A stretch of 64,000 nucleotides of DNA from a virus. Under the pieces are notes generated by a model that did no database searches, was not told the origin of the DNA, and saw only the letters and a list, made by a program, of their open reading frames with translations. The position numbers and the translations under genes are program-made. Positions 46,447 through 53,674 of the stretch are shown here, piece after piece. The stretch lies in the IMG/VR virus record IMGVR_UViG_3300048996_000065, positions 1-64,000 of that record; one strand, given 5' to 3'. How positions within the stretch are numbered: position 1 is the stretch's first letter; every line of letters starts with the position of its first letter.

Positions 46447-47288
46447 TGGCACGTTCAACCCGTAGCAAGAAAAAGAAGACGGTATCGGTGGATTTAACTG
46501 GCGTGGAAGCCGGCGGTAGAAGTTGCCCGGATGGTACGTATCGGTTCTCGGTTACGGAGGCTGAGAAGACCGAATCCAACGAAGGCAACGATATGTTCAA
46601 AGTCAAGCTGAAGGGCTTGACCGGCAAAGCGAAGGGTGTCACCATTTACGACAACCTGTCGTTGCTGCCCCAGGCGCTCTGGAAGCTGAAGGGATTCCTG
46701 CTCTCGCTTGGAGCTGATGCTGAGGGCGAGGTCGACATCGATTGCTCGGACTGGATCGATGAGGAACTTACCGCCGTCATCGTGAACGAAACGTATGAAG
46801 GCAAGCCTCGGCCGAAGGTGGTCGAGTATTCCCTGTCGGATGCGAGTGACGATAGCGGTGAGGAAGAGGAAGAAGAAGAAGAAGAAGAAGAAGAGGAAGA
46901 GACTCCAAAGAAACGCGGTAAGCGTTCCGCGAAGAAGGACGAGGAGGAAGAAGAGGAAGAAGAAGACGAGGACGAAGAGGAAGAGGAAGAAGAGGAAGAA
47001 GAAGAGGAAGAGGAAGAGGAAGAAGACGAGGAATCCGACGACGACTCCGAAGAAGAGGAGGAAGAAGAGGAGGAAGAAGAGGAAGAGGAAGAAGAAGAGG
47101 CCCCAAAGAAACGCGGTAAGCGTGGCAAGAAGCCGAAGTTCGATATCGGTGCGAAAGTGAAGTTCAAGGACGAGAAGGGAAAGAACGTTGCCGGAGTCGT
47201 CATGGCCGTCGACGGTGATTCACTGACCATCGAAGACAAGAAAGGTCAGGAATGGGAAGTCGAAGCGGACGAGGTTGCGGCAGCGTAA
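46446..47288 (+). CDS. ssDNA-binding-like protein with extreme acidic tracts
   Basis: The 280-residue protein starts in a TAATG overlap. Residues 1-128 form a beta-rich OB-like domain (DUF669-like: CPDGTYRFSVTEAE, FKVKLKGLTGKAKGVTIYDN). Three acidic tracts follow at about 137-153, 166-202 and 203-219, almost uninterrupted Glu/Asp, with the repeated linker PKKRGKR (two copies). The last 50 residues (DIGAKVKFKDEKGKNVAGVV) form a KOW/Tudor-like SH3 domain. The acidic C-terminus resembles an exaggerated SSB tail for partner recruitment. SSB role is inferred from its neighbours. Confidence 0.6.
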   Translation: MARSTRSKKKKTVSVDLTGVEAGGRSCPDGTYRFSVTEAEKTESNEGNDMFKVKLKGLTGKAKGVTIYDNLSLLPQALWKLKGFLLSLGADAEGEVDIDCSDWIDEELTAVIVNETYEGKPRPKVVEYSLSDASDDSGEEEEEEEEEEEEEETPKKRGKRSAKKDEEEEEEEEDEDEEEEEEEEEEEEEEEEEDEESDDDSEEEEEEEEEEEEEEEEEAPKKRGKRGKKPKFDIGAKVKFKDEKGKNVAGVVMAVDGDSLTIEDKKGQEWEVEADEVAAA

Positions 47289-47301
47289 CTAAGCGATTCT
47301 T

Positions 47302-48762
47302 ATGCTGATAAAGAAACTACGAGTCTCGCAGGAAGAAGCCGTCAGCCGTGCTATGGAGCACGATGGCTTCTTTCTTTTCATGGAACAACGTACCGGCAAG
47401 ACACTAACGGCTTTGGCCATAGCGGAGAAACGTAAGCCGGCGGTGATTTTCATTATCACCATTCTGAAGGGAATTCGAGTCTGGAAGGAAGAAATAAAGC
47501 AATCCTTGAAAATCGATTGGCCGTGCCAAGTCGTGATAACTCACTATCAGGGGTTGTACAAGCATCGGAAGACTTGGCGTGCTAAATTTCGCGAGTGGAA
47601 AAAAGCGAGTAAGGATGCAATCATTATTTGCGACGAATCCCACTTCATCAAGAAACGCGGATCCAAAATCGGTCGCGTCGTTCGCTCCATCGGTAAGCTC
47701 GCACGGTATCGGCTAGCGCTTACAGGAACGCCGCTATCCCCCCGCTCATCCGTAAAGCGTCGCAAGCGGACGGCTCCTAAGCTCACCGTATTGAGCGGCA
47801 TGCAGGATGCTTGGGCCCAGTTCGATTTCATTAACCCCGCCGTATTCGGGAAGTACGAGAAATTCCAAAAGAAATATTTGTTGTTAGGCGGATTCCGAGG
47901 TTTCCAGGTTATTGGATATCGGAACCAGAAACACTTCAACAAAATTCTTCATCAATACTCTTATCGAAAGCTGTTGAAGGAAATACAAGAAAAGCAAACG
48001 AAGATCCGACGAATCAAGGTATCGTTCAAGTTGGATAAGCGAACCCGGAAAGCGTATGACCTGATGGATCGCAAGATGTACACGATCGTTAACGGTCGTC
48101 GCATTGCAATCCCGCTACTGGTATCCCGTACGATCAAGCTCCAGCAAATCGCGGGAGGCTTCATTAAAGACACCGAGGAGAACGAGATCCTGGACATCGG
48201 CCTATCGAAGCTCGAACGGCTCGAACGGCTCCTTGAGAGAATAGTTTCAAAAGACCATGGAGAAAAGGTTGTGATCTGTGCTAAGTTCATCCACGAGCTA
48301 GATCTGATCGAAAGATTGTGCTCATCGATGGGTTTAACCCACCAAACGATCAAAGGCGGAGTCGAGTTCGATGGCGAGTTCAATGTTCAGGTTATGCTGA
48401 TTCAGATTCAGTCGGGGGTTGCCATTGACCTGGCTAAAGCGAATAGCTTCATCTTCTATTCCCTGAGCCATAAGCATATCGACTATGAACAAGCCAAATT
48501 CAGGATTCTGTCTTATTCGAAGCAGCGGGCGACTTACTACTACCTGCTGGCTAAAGACACCATAGACGAGTTGGTGTACGAGGCATGCACAAAGAAGAAG
48601 GATCTCATAACGTTAATACTTGACCACTATCGGAGAAATCAGAATGAACAGTTTGCTCGCACTCGCGGCAGCCGCCGCATACAGCCTCTCTCTCAGCGCG
48701 GCGACCGACGACGAAGACGAAGAGGACCAGGACAACGACGATGGCAGCGAGTCGGCCAGTGA
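47302..48762 (+). CDS. SNF2-type DNA helicase/translocase
   Basis: The 486-residue protein has Walker A EQRTGKT (28-34), DESH (111-114), a SAT-like LTGTP and a C-terminal helicase lobe (VVICAKFIHELDLIERLCSS; SLSHKHIDYEQAKFRI). It fits small phage SF2/SNF2 helicases for recombination or replication forks. The last 40 residues overlap the next gene in another frame and are basic low-complexity. The Shine-Dalgarno is unclear. Confidence 0.75.
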   Translation: MLIKKLRVSQEEAVSRAMEHDGFFLFMEQRTGKTLTALAIAEKRKPAVIFIITILKGIRVWKEEIKQSLKIDWPCQVVITHYQGLYKHRKTWRAKFREWKKASKDAIIICDESHFIKKRGSKIGRVVRSIGKLARYRLALTGTPLSPRSSVKRRKRTAPKLTVLSGMQDAWAQFDFINPAVFGKYEKFQKKYLLLGGFRGFQVIGYRNQKHFNKILHQYSYRKLLKEIQEKQTKIRRIKVSFKLDKRTRKAYDLMDRKMYTIVNGRRIAIPLLVSRTIKLQQIAGGFIKDTEENEILDIGLSKLERLERLLERIVSKDHGEKVVICAKFIHELDLIERLCSSMGLTHQTIKGGVEFDGEFNVQVMLIQIQSGVAIDLAKANSFIFYSLSHKHIDYEQAKFRILSYSKQRATYYYLLAKDTIDELVYEACTKKKDLITLILDHYRRNQNEQFARTRGSRRIQPLSQRGDRRRRRRGPGQRRWQRVGQ

Positions 48763-49045
48763 GACCGCTGAGAAGCCCGCGAAGTCCAAGAAAAGCAAGA
48801 AAGTGAAGAAAGTAAAGAAAGGCGGAAAGAAGACGGTAGCTGCGAAGCCCGCCAAGAAAGAGGCGAAAGCCGACAAGAACGTGGTCCGTTTGAAGGACTT
48901 GGCCAAGCAGGCGAAGATCGGCGAAGCGTCCGCCCGTAAGAAGCTCCGCGACGCCAATGTCGAACGTGGCGAAGGCCGCTGGAGCTGGGATCTCGGCTCG
49001 AAGGGTCTGAAGCAGGCCCGCAAAGCTCTCGGCCTCGCTGGCTAA
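48644..49045 (+). CDS. H1-like tail protein, paralogue of the 28,293 gene
   Basis: The 133-residue protein starts eight bases after GGAG. After an Ala-rich hydrophobic N-terminus (MNSLLALAAAAAYSLSLSA) and an acidic stretch comes a Lys-rich H1-like tail (KSKKSKKVKKVKKGGKKTVA). The C-terminal domain (VRLKDLAKQAKIGEASARKK-LRDANVERGEGRWSWDL) aligns with the C-terminal part of the proteins at 28,293 and 30,000. The odd N-terminus could be a signal or a hydrophobic contact. DNA binding is inferred. Confidence 0.5.
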   Translation: MNSLLALAAAAAYSLSLSAATDDEDEEDQDNDDGSESASETAEKPAKSKKSKKVKKVKKGGKKTVAAKPAKKEAKADKNVVRLKDLAKQAKIGEASARKKLRDANVERGEGRWSWDLGSKGLKQARKALGLAG

Positions 49046-49046
49046 A

Positions 49047-49616
49047 GTGTCCCGAGAATCGAGCTTTTGGAAGTGGCTCCGAGGTGTCATGCCTCGGGGC
49101 CATTTTTCTAGGATAGAGTCCGAAACCTCGCCAGGGATACCCGATGTCTATTACGCGCTCGATGCTGTCGACCGTCGTACTGATGGCTGGATCGAGCTGA
49201 AATCCTTAGCCGCTCCAAAGCGAGCTAACACCCGACCATTGAAACGTCGCGGTCTTCGCGATGAACAAATTTTTTGGATCAACTCCCACTACCTATGCGA
49301 TGTGAAGGTTTGGATTTTCGTTAAGCTGGGTTCTCAGGTTTATTGTTTTACCGGGGCCCACGCACTTGTGCTGAATTCATATACCTTCCGGGATATCCAA
49401 GACAAGGCAGAACATACGATCCCCCTGAGGAGGAATAAAGCATGGACCCGATTACAATTCCTGAACGTGTTGACCCGTTACCAGTTGGAAAATCCGTATT
49501 CATCCCGTTCGACAGCATTAATCTTCGAACGATTAAAGGAGAATGCCACTTCGACAAAAAACTTGCAACGGACCTGCCGCCCGCTGAAACGATTGAAGCG
49601 GCTAAGCTCTACATGA
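49047..49616 (+). CDS. VRR-NUC/PD-(D/E)XK nuclease-like protein
   Basis: The frame begins at a GTG (49047). Residues 20-60 contain SRIESETSPGIPDVYYALDA and GWIELKSL, the GxPD...ExK pattern of VRR-NUC-type nucleases. The helix RDEQIFWINSHY fits that fold. These can resolve branched DNA. The last 60 codons overlap the next gene. Activity is likely but the substrate is unproven. Confidence 0.6.
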   Translation: MSRESSFWKWLRGVMPRGHFSRIESETSPGIPDVYYALDAVDRRTDGWIELKSLAAPKRANTRPLKRRGLRDEQIFWINSHYLCDVKVWIFVKLGSQVYCFTGAHALVLNSYTFRDIQDKAEHTIPLRRNKAWTRLQFLNVLTRYQLENPYSSRSTALIFERLKENATSTKNLQRTCRPLKRLKRLSST

Positions 49617-49741
49617 TGAATCATCGCGAGCTGGGGAGCCGCCCACTAACCTGGGAGGAGTATTCGTATTTCGAGGTTTCTCAAAACAAGGTTATCCTAG
49701 AATACCTGAGGAGACACAATGAACGAGTTCAAGGCGTCTGA
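49442..49741 (+). CDS. Small protein, unknown
   Basis: The 99-residue protein has a strong GAGGAGG eight bases before the ATG. It contains IPERVDPLPVGKSVFIPFDS and a helix (PPAETIEAAKLYMMNHRELG). It overlaps both neighbours. No family recognised. Confidence 0.45.
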   Translation: MDPITIPERVDPLPVGKSVFIPFDSINLRTIKGECHFDKKLATDLPPAETIEAAKLYMMNHRELGSRPLTWEEYSYFEVSQNKVILEYLRRHNERVQGV

Positions 49742-50147
49742 AATCATCGAATGGCATCAGAGTCAAGGCGGAGCGGGAATCAATCCCGCCGGCCACGCCT
49801 GCCGGTTACTCAGGGAGGTAGTCGAGCTATGCGTGGCTTCTGGAGCTTCGACGCAGCAGATTCAAACGGCGGTGGAAGCCGAGATCATGAAAGCGATCAT
49901 GCGTGAGGAACTAGGGAAGAAGAACGAGGATGATATGCACGAGGAGTTTGTCGACGTGTATATACTGATGTCTGTATTCCAATCCTACTTCCTGAATTGG
50001 TACAAGACCATCGATTGGCTGGATTCGAAGATCCAAGCATGTAAAGCCCGGTTATGGGAGGCCGACGCGGACGGTGTGCTATGGCGCCCAGGCACGTCAG
50101 GAGCACCGACAGCGGGGGTAACGACGGGTGATGGCGAAAGCTCCTAA
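49719..50147 (+). CDS. MazG-like NTP pyrophosphohydrolase
   Basis: The 142-residue protein starts five bases after GGAG. It has the helical metal-binding pattern ACRLLREVVELCVA and EEFVDVYILM, typical of all-alpha MazG-like proteins, which hydrolyse noncanonical NTPs or alarmones. The C-terminal Gly/Thr region is probably flexible. It is the last gene of the rightward block. Confidence 0.65.
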   Translation: MNEFKASEIIEWHQSQGGAGINPAGHACRLLREVVELCVASGASTQQIQTAVEAEIMKAIMREELGKKNEDDMHEEFVDVYILMSVFQSYFLNWYKTIDWLDSKIQACKARLWEADADGVLWRPGTSGAPTAGVTTGDGESS

Positions 50148-50207
50148 AACCGTGCGAGCTTTCTTAGAATGAGCGCTCCCGATACCGTCCGTGGCGTCGG
50201 GTAGCGC
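50136..50207. terminator. Convergent terminator hairpins
   Basis: Between the convergent genes, GAAAGCTC/GAGCTTTC (50,136-50,143 with 50,156-50,163) is followed by TTAG on the plus strand. GCGCTCCCGA pairs with TCGGGTAGCGC (50,173-50,182 with 50,197-50,207; one bulged base). Together they probably terminate transcripts from both directions. Confidence 0.55.
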
Positions 50208-50215
50208 CAAGCTCG

Positions 50216-50821
50216 TTATTCGACGGTTAGGTTGGTAACCGCGTTCGGACGCGGGTTCACCGTGATTCCCACCGTTCTTGAAGTATTCGATGCGGCCTTC
50301 GTAGTTTTCTGAACCGTCGGACTCGCCGCCGACTCCACGTCGAACGAATTCACCGCCCACACCTGGAAGAAATAGGTGGTGTTTGGGTTCAATGCATTCA
50401 CGACGTAGCTCGTGGGGGTAGGCAACGGCGGGGGCAGCACATCAGTCGTTTGAGTGAGCTGAGCAGCCGATAGACCGTAACGAATCCGAATGGCTTTGGC
50501 ATTCGAGTAATCGGATCCATCCGTGTTCTTGGTTGGGTTACTCCAGCTTAGAGTTGCTTTCAAATCACTGGCCCAGCTGCAAACCATCACGAAAGTCTTG
50601 GTGGCAGAGATAGCCGGAAGCGTTTCGCTACCGCTAGCCGTCTTCGTACCTGTCCACCCGTCGGATGCAACGCAAGCCGTGGCCACGGGATTCGTGCTCC
50701 ACGTAAGCTTAGGTACAACCGATTCCACCCCGGTTACGGTCTCGGCCGTAAACGTCAATGTCTGAGCTGACAGCAGCGGAGCCGCCAGCAGCAACAATAC
50801 AGCAATCGCAATTCTTTTCAT
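50216..50821 (-). CDS. Exported fibronectin type III-like protein
   Basis: The 201-residue protein starts at the ATG at 50821 (GAGG eight bases upstream). MKRIAIAVLLLLAAPLLSAQ is a Sec signal peptide. Residues 90-190 resemble an FN3 domain (KATLSWSNPTKNTDGSDYSN, TTYFFQVWAVNSFDVESAAS). It is the last gene of the late minus operon. It could be a surface-binding protein or a virion adhesion domain exported from the cell. Confidence 0.6.
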   Translation of the reverse strand: MKRIAIAVLLLLAAPLLSAQTLTFTAETVTGVESVVPKLTWSTNPVATACVASDGWTGTKTASGSETLPAISATKTFVMVCSWASDLKATLSWSNPTKNTDGSDYSNAKAIRIRYGLSAAQLTQTTDVLPPPLPTPTSYVVNALNPNTTYFFQVWAVNSFDVESAASPTVQKTTKAASNTSRTVGITVNPRPNAVTNLTVE

Positions 50822-50832
50822 CTTAGTCACCT

Positions 50833-51489
50833 CTAGGATCCTTCGTCATCGTTGATAACATCATCAGGGTCAACACCTTTGGATTTAATTTGTTCTCTAA
50901 TCTTTTCTTGTCGATCGATTAAAGCATCGATCTCCGCGTTGGTCATTTTCTCATTTTTATGTCCGGGAGTACCCGCATGATCTAACTCATTTTGCAACTT
51001 TTTCATTTTTCGAACCAGCGCGATAACTCCCGTTACTTTACCCCCTTTGGCGAAGGTAGCAACTTTCTCTTCGGCGACTTCCAGCTCAGCCGCATTATCA
51101 TCCGTCTGTGAGCTGCCACGTTTCATCAATTCCATTTGACGCTTCAAACGTTTCGCCAAGGCGTTGTCACCGGAAGCTAACGCTTCTTCCACTTTCTTGG
51201 CAAGAGCTTTCAAAGCCATCATGCCGGTTTCGACCTTTCCGCCTTCCTTGTACCCCTTACGGATCTTACCGCCCTTAGACGCTAGGCGCGTACGACTTCC
51301 GATACGGCCAATGGTACGACGCAACCCGTCACCGGTATTCGCCAAGGTTTGATCGGCTTCACCCAGGGGGTTTACGATCGGCCGCTTCATGGGACCAGCT
51401 GGACGCACCGAACGGGCTTTGGCGATCGGCGCTGGAGCAGCGCGACGAACCGCATTGGCAATAGCGCCAGATACTCGGGATTTAAACAT
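50833..51489 (-). CDS. Virion-type protein with GGKV elements
   Basis: The 218-residue basic protein starts seven bases after GAGGA. It contains SKGGKI (72-76), EGGKVETGMMALKALAKK (82-99) and AKGGKVTGVIALVRKM (148-163): GGKV followed by an amphipathic helix, as in the next gene. The remainder is helical (MELMKRGSSQTDDNAAELEV). Probably part of the ejected or internal virion proteins. No enzyme motif. Confidence 0.5.
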   Translation of the reverse strand: MFKSRVSGAIANAVRRAAPAPIAKARSVRPAGPMKRPIVNPLGEADQTLANTGDGLRRTIGRIGSRTRLASKGGKIRKGYKEGGKVETGMMALKALAKKVEEALASGDNALAKRLKRQMELMKRGSSQTDDNAAELEVAEEKVATFAKGGKVTGVIALVRKMKKLQNELDHAGTPGHKNEKMTNAEIDALIDRQEKIREQIKSKGVDPDDVINDDEGS

Positions 51490-51490
51490 C

Positions 51491-53671
51491 TTACTTTCCT
51501 CTTGCCTTGTCGGTGATAGCTTTCTGAATCTTAGCCGGGTCGTCGCTTTCGTCTAGTCCCATGTCGTTCAGCAAGTCTTGAACTTCTATCTCGCCTTCGA
51601 TCATGTCCTCGTAAGCTTCTTTAGCTTCCTCGAGGTTTAAGGTACCGTCGTCATTCCAAAGATCGGACCAATCTTTGTGAGTGATATCGATATCATGAGA
51701 TTTGAAAAGCTCGACTAACCTTTGCGTAATCCCAGATACCTTACCGCCCTTCGCTTTCTTCGTGCCCTTCATAAGCATTTCCTGAAACTCTTCGTTGGAC
51801 ATCAACCCGTGTCCGTTGACCGGGGCGCGATAGTTCCTAGTGTTCGTTTCCTGGAAAACGTTCTGGTTCACTACGCCCTGGTCCACGACCGGGGTTATTT
51901 TACGCGCATCCTCGGGAGTAGGAAATAACTTCTGATGCAATCGAAGAAGAGCATCGGCAATTAAACTCTCGTCGTCGCTCAAAACCTGTTGACGAATATT
52001 ATTGGCTTCCTCGGGTGCCAGAACGCCAGCTCGCTGAGCCTCGTTCGTCGAGTATAGCACTTCCTCCAGTTCTTCGCCGATTTGGTGATTCTTCTGTTTC
52101 AGGGTGGAATCGGGGTTGATAGAGATCATCTTGAGCAATCCCTTCAACCCGGATACCTTACCGCCCTCGGCATAGTCCCCGTAACCGGGCTTCATGTCAG
52201 TATCCGGACCCACCGCGTAAACATCCGATCGATAAGAATACCGCATATCAGGATCTAACTCTCGAGATGCGCGAGGACCAGCATCATAAGCATTACGAGC
52301 TACCAACAATTGTCCGCGCTTTAACTGATGAGCTTTCTTATCAAACTCAAATTTATCAAAGGTTCCGTCTTCCTTTACAGGAAATTCGATCACTTCGGAT
52401 GGATAAACGTGAAATGGGGCGATAGCTCCCACTTGATTGGATTCTAGATCGGGGTTTCCGTAACTAGCGGCAACATCCGGAGAATTCGACATGAAGGTAG
52501 AATACCCATCGCGAGATTTTCCCATCAAGGATTCTTCCGAGATCCCGGATTTAGAATCTCCAATCAAACCTCGAAACAGCCTTAAAGCCCCTTTGACTTT
52601 TCCTCCTTCGGCTAAATCATCACCATAAAGCCAGTCATCATAATCCGAAGGGTGAATTGGAGTGTCCGACATCTCTTTCCATAAATTCTCACGTTTCATA
52701 CCGAGTTTCTTAAGAACCCAGTCATGAACTCCTTCTCGCGCATCCCAGACATAGCTATTTCCTTGCTTATCTACCATCATCCTTAAACTTGGAATCTCAT
52801 CCCCCGCGAACCGAAGAACCTCGGATTGATCTGGATTTTTCAACACGGTAATGGGAACTGGTTTTCCATCCTTGCGGACATTCATGTTGAAATCTAAAAT
52901 CTCAGATCCTTTGTCGATTTGCGAAGCTACTAGATTTTTCATCTCCTCAGGATCAATTTTTAATGCTGACCGGATAGCCTTGACTTTCCCGCCCTCACCC
53001 CAACCTCCATACTCGGGCTCGTCGCTGAGCATGCCCAGAGCGCCACCGGCGAGTGTCCCCATCCCGTAGTTGGAGAACGATGGCTCAACCGTTGGTAAGA
53101 AAAATTCAGCCGGGCTTGCTACTGCCTTCTTCATGTAATGCTTGGCAAGATTCAATGCACCTTTGCCCGCGTCGACTTTGGCTTTCCCAGGGATTGGAAG
53201 CTGTGCCAGCATTTGCCCGCCGGCATTCGCGGCGTTCTGACGAAAGCCCCGGGGTGGGGCGAGATCCATTGCCTCATTTACCCCCTCATGCGTAGCGTCG
53301 GCCACGATCTGCATTTTCTCTGACCAAGCCGGACCGTTCCCCATGATATTAGGAAGCGACAACGTGTCGGTGACCAACCCAGGATACACGGTATTAGGGT
53401 TCGGCTTACCCTGACGACGGTTTTCTTCGAGATTCCAGGCTCGAGTTAGATTGGCAAGAATGGGATTGACCACTTCTCCGTCATCGTCGATACCCATGTA
53501 TTGGGAAGCAAAGCCACTACCCAGCCGAGACAGCGTATCGTCGATAGTGTCATAATTCTCTTCATCGAGCCCCGGCACTGCATGCGACAGGGATTTAACT
53601 GCTGCGCGCAACAACTGCAGCGACTTATTCTTCCGTCGCTTCTTCCGAGGCTTTTCGTCAGAGTCGGCCAT
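51491..53671 (-). CDS. Modular internal virion protein with GGKV separators
   Basis: The 726-residue protein has GGKV at 227-230, 356-359, 503-506 and 642-645, each followed by an amphipathic helix (KAIRSALKI, KGALRLFRGLI, SGLKGLLKMI, SGITQRLVELF). This divides it into five modules. Module 2 (about 231-350) has LRMMVDKQGNSYVWDAREGV. Module 3 (about 372-490) resembles phage ADP-ribosyltransferase-like domains (GYSTFMSNSPDVAASYG; RSDVYAVGPD). An N-terminal basic patch precedes. Such proteins are packaged and ejected with DNA. The GGKV elements may be processing sites or targeting motifs. Confidence 0.55.
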   Translation of the reverse strand: MADSDEKPRKKRRKNKSLQLLRAAVKSLSHAVPGLDEENYDTIDDTLSRLGSGFASQYMGIDDDGEVVNPILANLTRAWNLEENRRQGKPNPNTVYPGLVTDTLSLPNIMGNGPAWSEKMQIVADATHEGVNEAMDLAPPRGFRQNAANAGGQMLAQLPIPGKAKVDAGKGALNLAKHYMKKAVASPAEFFLPTVEPSFSNYGMGTLAGGALGMLSDEPEYGGWGEGGKVKAIRSALKIDPEEMKNLVASQIDKGSEILDFNMNVRKDGKPVPITVLKNPDQSEVLRFAGDEIPSLRMMVDKQGNSYVWDAREGVHDWVLKKLGMKRENLWKEMSDTPIHPSDYDDWLYGDDLAEGGKVKGALRLFRGLIGDSKSGISEESLMGKSRDGYSTFMSNSPDVAASYGNPDLESNQVGAIAPFHVYPSEVIEFPVKEDGTFDKFEFDKKAHQLKRGQLLVARNAYDAGPRASRELDPDMRYSYRSDVYAVGPDTDMKPGYGDYAEGGKVSGLKGLLKMISINPDSTLKQKNHQIGEELEEVLYSTNEAQRAGVLAPEEANNIRQQVLSDDESLIADALLRLHQKLFPTPEDARKITPVVDQGVVNQNVFQETNTRNYRAPVNGHGLMSNEEFQEMLMKGTKKAKGGKVSGITQRLVELFKSHDIDITHKDWSDLWNDDGTLNLEEAKEAYEDMIEGEIEVQDLLNDMGLDESDDPAKIQKAITDKARGK

Positions 53672-53674
53672 ATC

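Noticed and set aside
46646-47239. Long minus-strand Ser-rich frame opposite the acidic tract
   Set aside because: It is the antisense reading of the GAA/GAG repeat and has no independent support.
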